Assembly (NCBI GenBank): GCA_964577615.1
Contig: CAZNZW010000005.1
Location: forward strand, 1-64,000
DNA length: 64,000 bases
Direction: 5' to 3'
Source of the DNA: QNYZ01 sp964577615
GTDB taxonomy: Bacteria; Desulfobacterota; Desulfobacteria; Desulfobacterales; QNYZ01
Notes under the pieces: model-generated
Seen by the model: the letters and a program-made list of their open reading frames with translations, nothing else
Told to the model about the DNA's origin: nothing
Database searches by the model: none
Translations under genes and position numbers: made by a program
Shown here: piece by piece, positions 28,064-37,128 of the stretch
Layout: every line of letters starts with the position of its first letter
Numbering within the stretch: the first letter of the stretch is position 1

Positions 28064-28621
28064 TTATCGAACTGAAATCACCTTTCCCCTGGCGTTAAAC
28101 GTCACTTCGCTTCGCCGCCACCGGTCCTTCCAGTATACCCAGACGTTTTCTTCAAGACTCGGCGTCTGGTGGGTGGCCGGATATCCCAGGGCAATGCGCA
28201 CCCCGTCCTTGCTCATTCCCCGCAGGGCCTTACCGGCTTTGATGCCCTTTCGGTCCAGTCTGGACAATCTGGTCAGGGACACCCGGGCGGGCGAAGTGAT
28301 CAGGTCGATATATTCCGGTACGCTCATCCGCATGTTCCGGCGATTGTACTCAAAATATATTTTCTCGCCCTTGTCCCGGGTAATCAGCATAAAGCCCCGC
28401 CGCCACTTCCCGACCGTGACCGGCGTGTTAACGGGAATAATCCGATGGCCGGCCCCCGGATGGGTCCAATTGGCGTAGCTGGCTTTTAGCTGCCCCCGGG
28501 CATTGCGCTGGGCATGAATATTATTACTTAAAAAACGGGCTTCCCCGCAGTATCCCGGCGGGCTGAGCAACAGCAGCGCCAGAAGCCCCACACCGGCAGC
28601 AAAAAATAATTTTTGGGCCAT
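28064..28621 (-). CDS. Exported protein with BamE/SmpA-like C-terminus
   Basis: Encodes 185 residues, with AGGAGG seven bases before the ATG. The N-terminus is a signal peptide (LFFAAGVGLLALLLLSPPGYCG); the LSPPGYC end could be a lipoprotein box variant with the Cys at residue 25, but it is not canonical. The last 60 residues (GMSKDGVRIALGYPATHQT, then VWVYWKDRWRRSEVTFNARG) match the SmpA/BamE-like pattern of a predicted strand-turn motif seen in small envelope proteins. Its function in this locus is unknown. It is likely to be periplasmic or outer-membrane attached. It may be the first gene of the minus-strand run ending in iorB. Confidence 0.65.
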   Translation of the reverse strand: MAQKLFFAAGVGLLALLLLSPPGYCGEARFLSNNIHAQRNARGQLKASYANWTHPGAGHRIIPVNTPVTVGKWRRGFMLITRDKGEKIYFEYNRRNMRMSVPEYIDLITSPARVSLTRLSRLDRKGIKAGKALRGMSKDGVRIALGYPATHQTPSLEENVWVYWKDRWRRSEVTFNARGKVISVR

Positions 28622-28702
28622 TTCCTGCCTCCTTTCAAACGCATTATCAATTCATATATGGAAAAAAATATCCGATCGCACAGGCAACGTCAAGGGGAGC
28701 GT

Positions 28703-30094
28703 CTACCGCAAATATACGCCCTGACGGGCCCGCGCCGCGGTGACCAGCGGCGGGACGTGAACATCAACGTAGTCAAAAACGCGGGCATGGGTCTTTCCCG
28801 GCGCCGGACGCAGCACCCGGCCGAGGTACTGAATCACCCGTCCGCTGAAACGCACCGGTGTGGCCAGAAACAGGGTCGACAGGGTCCGGCAGTCAAACCC
28901 CTCGCCCACCAGCTGCCCGGTGGCCACGAGCACCCGGATTCTACCGGCGGCCAGATCGTCCACGATGGCATTTCTGTCTCCGGACAGGACGTCGCCGGTG
29001 AGCAGAGCGGCCGGTGTATCGAACTTGAAACGCAGCAGGGCCTGAAGGGTTTCGCAATGTTTTTTCCGGTCGGAGAGTACCAGACATCCGGCGTCGGGAT
29101 ATTGGGCGGCTTCAGCCGCCACATCGGCGGCAATCATCCGGTTCCGGTCATCATCGGCCGTCAGTTCCGACAGCATCTTGCTGTATTCGCGAATGGGGTC
29201 GTAGTAGGGTTTGAAATCCGTTTCCCGTACGATGACTTCCACCCGCAATACATCACCGCTTTTTTCCAGCTGTTTCTGGTCCACTTCGTGGTGCACGTCC
29301 CCCAGATGCCAGAAGATCAATTTCGACAATCGATCCCGCCGGAACGGCGTGGCCGACAGGCCGGTCATATACTGGGCGTCAAATACATCCACCGCTTTGG
29401 TAAAGGTCCGGCTGGGGCACCGGTGACATTCGTCGACGATCAGATACCCGGTCTGCCTGGACACATCAGCCGCACGTTTGTACAGAGACTGGACCAGGGC
29501 CACGGTGATTTTTTCCCCCACCCGGTTCCGCCCCCCACCAATCATCCCTACTTCAGCGGCAGGAATCGACAGAAATTCACCAATGCGTTCGATCCACTGC
29601 CGGGCCAGATCCCGGGTATGAACGACGATAACGGCAGGTTGCCGGCGCCGGGCAATCATGTAAAGGGCCATCACCGTTTTTCCGCTGCCGGTCGGGGCCG
29701 TCAGCGTGCCAAAATCCCGGGCCAGCATGGCATCCACTGCGGTCTGCTGAAACGGTTTCAACCGGCCGGTAAATGAAAAATCAACCGGGTCGCAGCGCCG
29801 TCGCCGGTCGACCAGACGATAGTCGATTCCCTGACGGCGGCAATGCTGGATCAGTTTCCGCGTGTAGCCCCTGGGGATGCGGATCGATTTTTTCCCGTAG
29901 GCCCGGTAAAAATGCAGCAGCTTTTTGGTGCCGCGATTCCACCGGCCCATGCGTTCGTTTTCAATCCATTTGGGATTCAGAAAGGTCAGCTTCTCTTTCA
30001 GGTATGCGGCCAGTTCGTCGGAAAAACCGGTCAGACGAATCCGGGCATCGAGGGTAATCGTCAGCCGGTTTTCTTTTTGTGTGGATCGATGCAT
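28703..30094 (-). CDS. DEAD/DEAH-box helicase (XPB-like SF2)
   Basis: Encodes 463 residues. An N-terminal domain of about 110 residues precedes the SF2 core: Walker A APTGSGKT, Walker B/DEAH as VDECH, motif III SATPFR, and motif VI QYLGRVLRPAPGK in the second RecA domain. The mix of DECH and a GRVLRP ending is typical of XPB-type and phage-like DNA helicases. There is no nuclease domain and no restriction or defence partner beside it. The start has no strong ribosome site. It is divergent from the MFS transporter gene. Confidence 0.85.
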   Translation of the reverse strand: MHRSTQKENRLTITLDARIRLTGFSDELAAYLKEKLTFLNPKWIENERMGRWNRGTKKLLHFYRAYGKKSIRIPRGYTRKLIQHCRRQGIDYRLVDRRRRCDPVDFSFTGRLKPFQQTAVDAMLARDFGTLTAPTGSGKTVMALYMIARRRQPAVIVVHTRDLARQWIERIGEFLSIPAAEVGMIGGGRNRVGEKITVALVQSLYKRAADVSRQTGYLIVDECHRCPSRTFTKAVDVFDAQYMTGLSATPFRRDRLSKLIFWHLGDVHHEVDQKQLEKSGDVLRVEVIVRETDFKPYYDPIREYSKMLSELTADDDRNRMIAADVAAEAAQYPDAGCLVLSDRKKHCETLQALLRFKFDTPAALLTGDVLSGDRNAIVDDLAAGRIRVLVATGQLVGEGFDCRTLSTLFLATPVRFSGRVIQYLGRVLRPAPGKTHARVFDYVDVHVPPLVTAARARQGVYLR

Positions 30095-30172
30095 ATCTTT
30101 GGATTCCAGTGGTTATTATCCCGTCAGGAAAAGGTGTTTTTTCAGGTCCCCCGGTCACCGGCCGGGACGCCA

Positions 30173-30204
30173 TCCCGGGACAACATATCCCAATTGCCCC
30201 GGGA
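30173..30204. repeat. REP-like palindromic element, copy 1
   Basis: TCCCGGG and CCCGGGA enclose an 18-base loop (30173-30179 and 30198-30204). The stretch GGGACAACA...CCCAATTGC is shared with 39657-39685, so this looks like a dispersed extragenic palindrome family. Confidence 0.4.
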
Positions 30205-30373
30205 ATTAAATACTTTCTCCTGACGGCCGCCCATGGACCTTTGGTACAAAACGCGCTTGCCAAGGCATCCACAGCCACGTATAGAGGTGCTGTCAGGATC
30301 GATGCGCCAATGCCGGTCATATTTTGGCCCTATTTTTGATTTGCAGCTTTCAAACCGCAGGAGAAAAAACACC

Positions 30374-31537
30374 GTGGCCACCCCCGCGATACCGCAACGC
30401 TTTCACACCCGAAAAATTCTGATTCTGTCCATCTGCCATTTTATTCACGACACCTATTCCAGTTTTTTCGCACCCCTGCTGCCGCTGCTTATCGAAAAAC
30501 TGTCGCTGACACTGACCCAGGCGGGATTTCTCTCCACTGTCATGCAGCTGCCCGCCCTGATGAACCCGCTGCTGGGATCGCTGGCCGACCGGACTTCCGT
30601 GCGCTATTTCATCATTCTGGCTCCGGCGACAACGGCAATCCCCATGTGCCTGCTCGGTCTGGCGCCCAGTTACGGCGTACTGCTGATTCTCCTGTTCATC
30701 ACCGGTATCAGCGTGGCGGCTTTCCATGTCCCCGCGCCGGTCATGATCTCCCGTCTGGCCGGAGACCGCAAGGGCAAGGGGATGAGCTTTTTCATGACCG
30801 GCGGCGAACTGGCCCGGGCGCTGGGACCGGTCATTACCGTGGGCGGCGTGTCACTGCTGGGGCTCGAAGGCTTTTACCCTATCATGATCGTGGGCATCGC
30901 CGCATCCGCATGGCTCTTTTTTAAGTTTCGCGACGTGTCCATCACGGTGAAAAAAAGACCCACCGGCGGTCTGGGCGCCACGTTTAGAGACATGCGCCAT
31001 ATTCTCCTTCCCCTGGCCGCTATCCTCATTGCACGCGGGTTCATGCATGCGTCGCTGACGACCTTTCTGCCCACCTTTGTCGAGTCCCAGACGGGTAATC
31101 TCTGGCTGGCGGGGATGGCGCTGACACTCTTCGAGCTGTGCGGCGTGGCCGGGGTCATGACCTCCGGATCGCTGAGCGACCATTTCGGCCGGCGCCGGAT
31201 TCTGCTTTTCTCCCTCATCGGCGCGCCGGTCGCCCTGTTCTTCTTTGCTTTTATCGACAGCTGGGTGCGGTTTGGCGCTTTACTGGTCGCCGGGTTCACC
31301 CTTCTGTCAACCACACCGGTCATGCTGGCCCTGGTCCAGGAACATGCGACCCGCAGTCCGTCGGCCGCCAACGGCATGTTTATGCTGATCTCGTTCATGG
31401 CACGATCGGCCGTTGTGGTCATCGTCGGGTTCATTGGCGACCAGATCGGCCTGCGCGCAACCTATTTCATCAGCGCGGCCCTGGGCCTGACGGCGCTGCC
31501 ATTTATCTTCATGCTCCCAGGTGCAGCCAGAAAGTAA
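30374..31537 (+). CDS. MFS transporter, fosmidomycin-resistance-like
   Basis: Encodes 387 residues from a GTG at 30374 with AGGAG about ten bases upstream; the longer frame to 30233 has no ribosome site. It has about twelve membrane helices. It begins with ILSICHFIHDTYSSFFAPLLPLLIEKL, the start typical of the Fsr-type subgroup of major facilitator transporters, which extrude drugs or metabolites by proton antiport. The substrate is unknown. Its end overlaps the convergent AEC transporter gene by 29 bases. Confidence 0.85.
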   Translation: MATPAIPQRFHTRKILILSICHFIHDTYSSFFAPLLPLLIEKLSLTLTQAGFLSTVMQLPALMNPLLGSLADRTSVRYFIILAPATTAIPMCLLGLAPSYGVLLILLFITGISVAAFHVPAPVMISRLAGDRKGKGMSFFMTGGELARALGPVITVGGVSLLGLEGFYPIMIVGIAASAWLFFKFRDVSITVKKRPTGGLGATFRDMRHILLPLAAILIARGFMHASLTTFLPTFVESQTGNLWLAGMALTLFELCGVAGVMTSGSLSDHFGRRRILLFSLIGAPVALFFFAFIDSWVRFGALLVAGFTLLSTTPVMLALVQEHATRSPSAANGMFMLISFMARSAVVVIVGFIGDQIGLRATYFISAALGLTALPFIFMLPGAARK

Positions 31538-32429
31538 AGGTGAGCGCCGAGAAAAGGGTCACCGCCGATATAATCGCCACGGCGGCATCCGGATCACCGT
31601 GCATCTCCCGGCCCATCACATAGGCAATTGTTGCCGTGGGCGACGCCAGTAGAATCAACGCCGGCAGATACGCATCGGCCGGCACGTGAAAAAGGCGAAA
31701 AAACGCCAGTCCCGCGGCGGGCAGCAATATCAGTTTAATGCCGGCAACACTGAGCACCACCCGCAGGTATTGACGGATCAGCGTAAAGGACAAGGTGGCC
31801 CCGATGAGCAGCAGCGCCGTGGGCAGCGCCATCCCGCTGATGATTTCCAGACTGCGCCGGATCACCAGCGGCAGGGGCAGCCCCAGGGACGAAAAAACGA
31901 TGCCGGCCATGGCCGACAGGATCACCGGATTGCCCATGATTTTCAGAACCAGACGTCCCACGGGCCGCCCGGCGGTTTCGGCTTCGGCATAAAACTGCAG
32001 GGCGATGACAGACATCAGATTCTGAGCAATCATTAAAAACCCGGCGATGATCCCGGCCCGGCTCAGCCCGGTGTCGCCCATAAAGTAAAAAGCCACTGCC
32101 AGGCCGATATAGCCGAGATTACCGTGACCGGCGCATTGAATGAAGGTTCCCCGCTGACGGCGTGGCAGGCCCGCCATCCGGGCGGCCAGGGTGGCCAGGG
32201 CGTAGGCACAGGCGGCGGCCATGACGGTCAGAATGATTACCAGAGGATGAAACTGACGACTGAGCGACGTCCGGGACAGGGCGGCAAAAATCATGGCCGG
32301 AATGGCGATGTGATAGACTATTCGGTTGGCCGGATGCAGAAATTCCGGCGGCAGAAATCCTTTGCGCCGAGCCAGCCAGCCAAGTATAATCACGGCAAAT
32401 ATCGGGATAATCGTGGCGGCGATGTCCAT
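31509..32429 (-). CDS. AEC-family permease (auxin efflux carrier type)
   Basis: Encodes 306 residues from an ATG at 32429; an extension to 32573 is Arg-rich and unlikely to be translated. It has about ten membrane helices starting IIPIFAVIILGWLARRKG and carries the family features HGNLGYIGLAVAF and LASPTATIAYVMGREM. AEC carriers transport malate, amino acids or other carboxylates; the substrate is not evident. It converges with the MFS gene and diverges from the selenoprotein operon. Confidence 0.85.
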   Translation of the reverse strand: MDIAATIIPIFAVIILGWLARRKGFLPPEFLHPANRIVYHIAIPAMIFAALSRTSLSRQFHPLVIILTVMAAACAYALATLAARMAGLPRRQRGTFIQCAGHGNLGYIGLAVAFYFMGDTGLSRAGIIAGFLMIAQNLMSVIALQFYAEAETAGRPVGRLVLKIMGNPVILSAMAGIVFSSLGLPLPLVIRRSLEIISGMALPTALLLIGATLSFTLIRQYLRVVLSVAGIKLILLPAAGLAFFRLFHVPADAYLPALILLASPTATIAYVMGREMHGDPDAAVAIISAVTLFSALTFTFWLHLGA

Positions 32430-32573
32430 GGATGTCAGCCGTTCCTTTTTTCGGGTCCTCCTCCGGCGGGATGCCGAAATCACCAGACCTCCTTTATCAG
32501 AGACGCCGCCAGAAAGAAACCGGATCGGTCCGCCCATTATTGTTCCAGAAAAGATCGCCTGTTTTTCCGACAC

Positions 32574-32602
32574 TTGACGCCCGCCGGCAAAGGGCCTATC
32601 TT
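32574..32602 (+). promoter_or_regulatory. Promoter of the selenoprotein operon
   Basis: TTGACG (32574-32579), a 17-base spacer and TATCTT (32597-32602) precede the start codon at 32657 by 54 bases. The leader also holds a short GC-rich hairpin (CCGGCC...GGCCGG, about 32613-32630). Confidence 0.5.
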
Positions 32603-32656
32603 TTTAAATAAACCGGCCGGTACAGGCCGGCCAAAACGCTGGAGAAAGGAGGCCGC

Positions 32657-33487
32657 ATGCGCTGGACGCAGTTCCTGGTCCCGGTTAAATCAATGGATGC
32701 CGATGAAATCCGGGCATTCATGGACGCCCACCCCCTGGCGGACCTCACAATTCTCGATGTTCGCCAGCTTAACGAATATGAAACCGGACATCTTCCCGGC
32801 GCAAAATTGATTCCCCTGCCCGAACTGCCCGACCGCCTTGCTGAAATTGATCCGAATAAACATACCATTGTCTATTGACGGAGCGGCGCGCGCAGCCGGG
32901 TTGCTGCCCAGATTCTGAAAAAAAATGGATTTTCCGGCATTTACAACCTCTCTGGAGGTATCAACTCCTGGCAGGCGCCGGTGGCGTTTCATGCGCCGGA
33001 AAAGGGGCTCAATCTCTTTTCCGGCCATGAGACACCAAAACAGGTGTTGGTCCTGGCCTATTCCCTCGAGACCGGCCTGCATGGCTTTTATTCGGACATG
33101 GCCGGCCAGGTAAAAAGCGACGACGCCCGCCAGCTCTTTTCCAGACTCGCTAAAATCGAGATTGTCCACCAGGACCGGATATTTAAAGAATATATAAAAA
33201 TGAATCCCCGGCCAATGACACGGGAGGCCTTCACCCAGTCAGTGACGACTGCGGCATTGGAAGGGGGACTGACCACCGAAGAATACGCTGCCAATTTTAA
33301 GATCAACTGGGAAGCGGTAGAAGATATTATCGGTCTGGCCATGTCCATTGAAGCCCAGGCCATGGATCTCTACGAGCGGGCCGCCGACGCCAGCGGCGAT
33401 TCGGACGGCCGGTCCGTCCTGCGCTGGATCGCCGATGAAGAGCGTAGCCACCTGGCCCTGCTCGGCCGCCTGATGGAACGGGTCTAA
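32657..33487 (+). CDS. Selenocysteine rhodanese fused to a ferritin-like (rubrerythrin) domain
   Basis: One frame of 277 codons interrupted only by a TGA at codon 74 (32876-32878). Residues 1-110 are a rhodanese: ILDVRQLNEYETGHLPGA, then TIVY-U-RSGARS, where other rhodaneses have the catalytic Cys of CxxGxR, then the usual FSGIYNLSGGINSW ending. So TGA is read as selenocysteine at the catalytic position. Residues 120-276 are a four-helix ferritin-like domain with ExxH metal motifs (EIVH, EERSH). AAAGGAGG precedes the ATG. A SECIS-like hairpin follows the TGA. Rhodaneses carry sulfane sulfur; a selenol version could be a faster sulfur or selenium carrier, or a peroxide-linked one given the di-iron partner. 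A plain stop would leave 73 residues without an active site. Confidence 0.88.
32892..32907 (+). promoter_or_regulatory. Candidate bacterial SECIS hairpin
   Basis: GCAGC (32892-32896) pairs with GCTGC (32903-32907) around the loop CGGGTT. The loop begins 18 bases after the TGA and has G as its second base, with GG and GT inside. This agrees with the usual limits for bacterial SECIS elements (short stem, G near the loop start, a fixed short distance from UGA), which bind SelB. It lies within the coding sequence, as expected in bacteria. Confidence 0.65.
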
Positions 33488-33533
33488 CCGGCTGTACGGA
33501 CAGCCACATCAATAAACTGAATGGGGGCCGGCC

Positions 33534-34673
33534 ATGGGCCAACAACTCGTTTTAGTCGGCGGCGGCCACGCCCACCTGGTCACCCTGGCCCGTCTGCACC
33601 AGTTTATCAAAAAAGGCCACTCGGTCACCGTAATCCAGCCATCCGAGTATCACTACTACTCCGGCATGGGGCCGGGGATGCTGGGCCAGACCTATACCCC
33701 CGAACAGATCCGCTTTGCCACCCGCCATGTGGTTGAAAAACAGGGCGGAACCTTTGTATTGGCAAAGGTGGTCCATGTGGACGCCGACAACCGGATCCTC
33801 CGACTCGATTCCGGTCAAAATATTGCCTATGATCTGGTTTCGTTCAATTGCGGCAGCCATGTCCCCAGGCCCGATATTATTGATGCCCGCACTGATTATT
33901 ATACAGTCAAGCCCATCGAAAAACTGCTGGATGCCCAGGCGCGTGTTCTCTCGCTGGTCGGAGAAAAAAAAGCGGCCATCGGTATTATCGGCGGCGGCCC
34001 TTCGGCCATTGAGGTGGCCGGCAACATCCGGGGTCTGACGCGTCATTGCCGGCCCGCACCCGACATTGAGATATTTACCCGCCACCGTCTGCTCGGACGC
34101 TTTCCCGACCGCATCCGCCGGAAAATCGCGCAATCCCTGCGGGCCAGTCAAATCACCGTATATGAGCACAGCCCGGTCGAGCGGATCGATGCCGGCCGGG
34201 TCCACCTGGCTGCCGGGCCGCCCCGCCCGATTGACCTGCTGTTTGTGGCGACCGGCGTCCAGCCGTCTCCGCTCTTTTCCGATTCCGGCCTGCCCACCGG
34301 CCCGGACGGCGGGCTGCGCGTCAACCGGTTTCTGCAAAACCCCCGCCACCCGGAAATGTTCGGTGGCGGCGACTGCATCTACTTTTCTCCCCGGCCCCTG
34401 GACAAAGTCGGTGTGTATGCCGTTCGCGAAAACCCGGTACTCTGCCACAACCTCATGGCCGCAATGGAAAACACCCCCCTGAAGCCCTTTGACCCGGGCG
34501 GCAGCTATCTGTTGATTTTTAACCTTGGCGGCGGTAAGGGGATTTTACGCAAGCGATGGCTTCAGTTCGGGGGGCGGCCGGCTTTTCTCATCAAGGACTA
34601 TATCGATCGCCGGTTTATGAAGAAATTTCAGGCAATCGAATCATCCCGCGCCAACGGAGAAATCCATGTTTGA
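33534..34673 (+). CDS. FAD/NAD(P)-dependent oxidoreductase of the SelD-N-terminal type
   Basis: Encodes 379 residues. FAD-binding start VLVGGGHAHLVTL and the YYSGMGPGMLGQTYTPEQ segment are the signature of the pyridine-nucleotide disulfide oxidoreductases that are often fused in front of selenophosphate synthetase SelD. The NAD(P) motif IIGGGPSAIEVAG and the second FAD motif MFGGGDCIYF follow. There is no SelD domain here. It is a relative of sulfide:quinone reductase and NDH-2. It lies 46 bases after the selenoprotein gene and overlaps the next gene by eight bases, so it may reduce or oxidise a sulfur/selenium carrier made by its neighbour. Confidence 0.85.
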   Translation: MGQQLVLVGGGHAHLVTLARLHQFIKKGHSVTVIQPSEYHYYSGMGPGMLGQTYTPEQIRFATRHVVEKQGGTFVLAKVVHVDADNRILRLDSGQNIAYDLVSFNCGSHVPRPDIIDARTDYYTVKPIEKLLDAQARVLSLVGEKKAAIGIIGGGPSAIEVAGNIRGLTRHCRPAPDIEIFTRHRLLGRFPDRIRRKIAQSLRASQITVYEHSPVERIDAGRVHLAAGPPRPIDLLFVATGVQPSPLFSDSGLPTGPDGGLRVNRFLQNPRHPEMFGGGDCIYFSPRPLDKVGVYAVRENPVLCHNLMAAMENTPLKPFDPGGSYLLIFNLGGGKGILRKRWLQFGGRPAFLIKDYIDRRFMKKFQAIESSRANGEIHV

Positions 34674-37128
34674 AACAATACGGACGAACAACCAGATCCC
34701 GCAGCGGCCCGCACAGCGCAGCGGCGCCATCGATCAGGCGGCTGCCGGAGCCGCCGGAGCCGGCATGACTCCGCGCATTCAGCGCCTGCGCCGATCAAGC
34801 GTTGAGGCCGTGCCAACGATTTCCATTGAAAGGGCCCGGCACTTCACCCGGTTTTACCGTAAAAATCATGGCCGATACGCCACCCCCGTCCTGCGGGCCC
34901 TGGCGTTTAAGGATCACTGCGAAAAAAAAACGCTCTACATTGGCGCCGACGAGTTGATTGTCGGCGAACGCGGACCGCGGCCCAAAGCCGTGCCGACCTT
35001 TCCCGAGCTGACCTGTCACAGCGTGGAAGACTTTCAGACTCTCAACACCCGGACGCAGCAGCCGTATGTTACCACCCGGGAAGATATTGAAACCTACGCA
35101 CGTGAAATTATTCCCTACTGGCAGGGCCGGACCCAGCGGGAGCGGATCTTCGGGCATACACCGAAAGCGTGGCGGGCCGCCTATCAAGCCGGCCTGTTTA
35201 CCGAATTTATGGAACAGCGGGCGCCGGGCCACACCGCCCTGGATGGAAAAATCTACCGCAGCGGCCTGCTCGACTTCAAAAAGAAGATCGAAAACAACCG
35301 GGCCGGACTGGATTACCTCGCCGATCCCCGGGCAACGGACCGCTCCGAGCAGTGGCAGGCCATGGCCATCGCCTGTGATGCGGTTATCCTTTTTGCCCGG
35401 CGGCATGCCGATCTGGCCGAAGAAATGGCCGCCGGTGAGCCGGACGGCCGCCGGCGCGCCGAGCTTCGAACGATTGCCGCGGTCTGCCGCCATGTCCCGG
35501 CCCATGCACCGCGGACTTTTCGGGAAGCGATCCAGATGTACTGGTTCGTCCACCTGGCCACCATCACCGAACTCAATGGCTGGGATGCGATGAACCCCGG
35601 TCATTTCGACCAGCACCTGGCGCCCTTTTACGAAAAGGACATCGCCGCCGGTATCCTGACCCGGCAAGCGGCCAGGGAACTGATCGCCTGTTTCTGGATC
35701 AAGGTCAATAACCACCCCGCCCCGCCCAAAGTCGGCGTCACCGCCCGAGAAAGCGGGACGTACAACGACTTTACCAATATCAATCTCGGCGGCGTCAAGC
35801 GCGACGGGTCAGACGGCACCAGCGACGTTTCCTATATCATGCTGGAAGTCATCGAGAGCCTGCACATTCTCCAGCCGGGCAGTTCCGTGCACATCAGCTC
35901 AAAAACGCCGGACCGTTTTCTCCATGCGGCCATCGATGTCATCCGCCAGGGGCACGGCTACCCTTCCGTTTTCAATCCCGATGTATACATTCCCGCGCTT
36001 ATGCGCCAGGGAAAAACCCTGGCGGACGCCCGCGAAGGCGGCTGCAGCGGCTGCATCGAGGTGGGGGCCTTCGGCAAGGAAGCCTTTCTGCTCACCGGTT
36101 ACCTCAACGTCCCCAAGATCCTCGAGATCACGCTGAATAACGGCATCGATCCCCTGACCGGCAGCACCGTCGGCCCCCAGACCGGTGATCCGCGTGATTT
36201 TTCTTCCTTTGAGTCCCTGTACGCCGCCTTTCTCCGGCAGCTGACCGATATCGTCGATCTGAAAATGCGGGTGAGCAATTATATTGACCGCATGTTCGCC
36301 AAGTATGCGCCGGCGCCTTTTCTTTCCGTCGTGATTGACGACTGCATTGACCGGGGACGCGATTACTACGACGGCGGTCCCCGCTACAACACGAACTACA
36401 TCCAGTGCTGCGGGCTGGGAACTGTCGCCGACAGCCTGTCGGCGCTCAAAACCCACGTTTTCGATGAAAAGCGATTTTCGATGGACCGCCTCCTCAAGGC
36501 CCTGGCAAACAATTTTGACGAAGAAGCGGTTTTACGTCAGATCCTGATGAACAAAACACCCTTTTTCGGCAACAACGATGATGCGGCCGATGCGATCGCC
36601 GTCCGCGTCTACAATGACCTGGTCCAGGCCATCGACAACAAGCCGACAATCAAGAAAGGGGGGCGGTATCACCTCAACATGCTCTCAACCACCTGCCATG
36701 TCTACTTTGGCAAAATGCTGGGCGCCACGCCCAACGGGCGTCTGGCCGGAAAATCCATCTCGGACGGCACCTCGCCGTCCCACGGCGCCGACACCCGCGG
36801 CCCGACGGCGGTGATCCAGTCGCTGGGAAAACTCGATCAGGTGACATCCGGCGGCACCCTGCTCAACCTGCGGTTTCTTCCCAGTCTACTGAAACGGGAA
36901 GCAGACATCCGCAAATTCGGCCATCTGATTCGCACCTACTTCACCCTGGGCGGCCACCACATTCAGTTTAATATCGTGGACACCGCCACCCTTTTAGCGG
37001 CCCGGCGCTGCCCGGATGACTACCGGGACCTGATGGTCCGCATGGCCGGATACAGCGACTATTTTAACGATATGAACAAAGATCTCCAGCAGGAAATCAT
37101 CGAGCGTACCGAAAATGACGGGTTCTGA
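34666..37128 (+). CDS. Glycyl radical enzyme, HypD-like dehydratase
   Basis: Encodes 820 residues, typical length. The radical Gly is G795 in RMAGYSDYF; the active-site loop is GGCSGCIEVGAFGKE with C463 and E465, the Cys-x-Glu pair of glycyl radical dehydratases. The V-G-A-F-G-K-E continuation and the AGYSDYF end resemble trans-4-hydroxy-L-proline dehydratase (HypD) more than glycerol or choline enzymes, which have CVEP. HypD makes pyrroline-5-carboxylate, but no ProC is nearby, so the substrate is uncertain. The start at 34666 (GGAG upstream) overlaps the oxidoreductase stop. The N-terminal 40 residues are Ala/Gln-rich and unusual. The activase gene overlaps the end by 14 bases. Confidence 0.85.
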   Translation: MFETIRTNNQIPQRPAQRSGAIDQAAAGAAGAGMTPRIQRLRRSSVEAVPTISIERARHFTRFYRKNHGRYATPVLRALAFKDHCEKKTLYIGADELIVGERGPRPKAVPTFPELTCHSVEDFQTLNTRTQQPYVTTREDIETYAREIIPYWQGRTQRERIFGHTPKAWRAAYQAGLFTEFMEQRAPGHTALDGKIYRSGLLDFKKKIENNRAGLDYLADPRATDRSEQWQAMAIACDAVILFARRHADLAEEMAAGEPDGRRRAELRTIAAVCRHVPAHAPRTFREAIQMYWFVHLATITELNGWDAMNPGHFDQHLAPFYEKDIAAGILTRQAARELIACFWIKVNNHPAPPKVGVTARESGTYNDFTNINLGGVKRDGSDGTSDVSYIMLEVIESLHILQPGSSVHISSKTPDRFLHAAIDVIRQGHGYPSVFNPDVYIPALMRQGKTLADAREGGCSGCIEVGAFGKEAFLLTGYLNVPKILEITLNNGIDPLTGSTVGPQTGDPRDFSSFESLYAAFLRQLTDIVDLKMRVSNYIDRMFAKYAPAPFLSVVIDDCIDRGRDYYDGGPRYNTNYIQCCGLGTVADSLSALKTHVFDEKRFSMDRLLKALANNFDEEAVLRQILMNKTPFFGNNDDAADAIAVRVYNDLVQAIDNKPTIKKGGRYHLNMLSTTCHVYFGKMLGATPNGRLAGKSISDGTSPSHGADTRGPTAVIQSLGKLDQVTSGGTLLNLRFLPSLLKREADIRKFGHLIRTYFTLGGHHIQFNIVDTATLLAARRCPDDYRDLMVRMAGYSDYFNDMNKDLQQEIIERTENDGF

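Noticed and set aside
28613..29776. 387-residue open frame on the plus strand
   Set aside because: Antisense to the helicase gene; the protein has no recognisable fold.
32876..32878. TGA read as a true stop of a 73-residue protein
   Set aside because: The frame continues with conserved rhodanese sequence, and the TGA is exactly at the catalytic Cys with a SECIS-like hairpin behind it.
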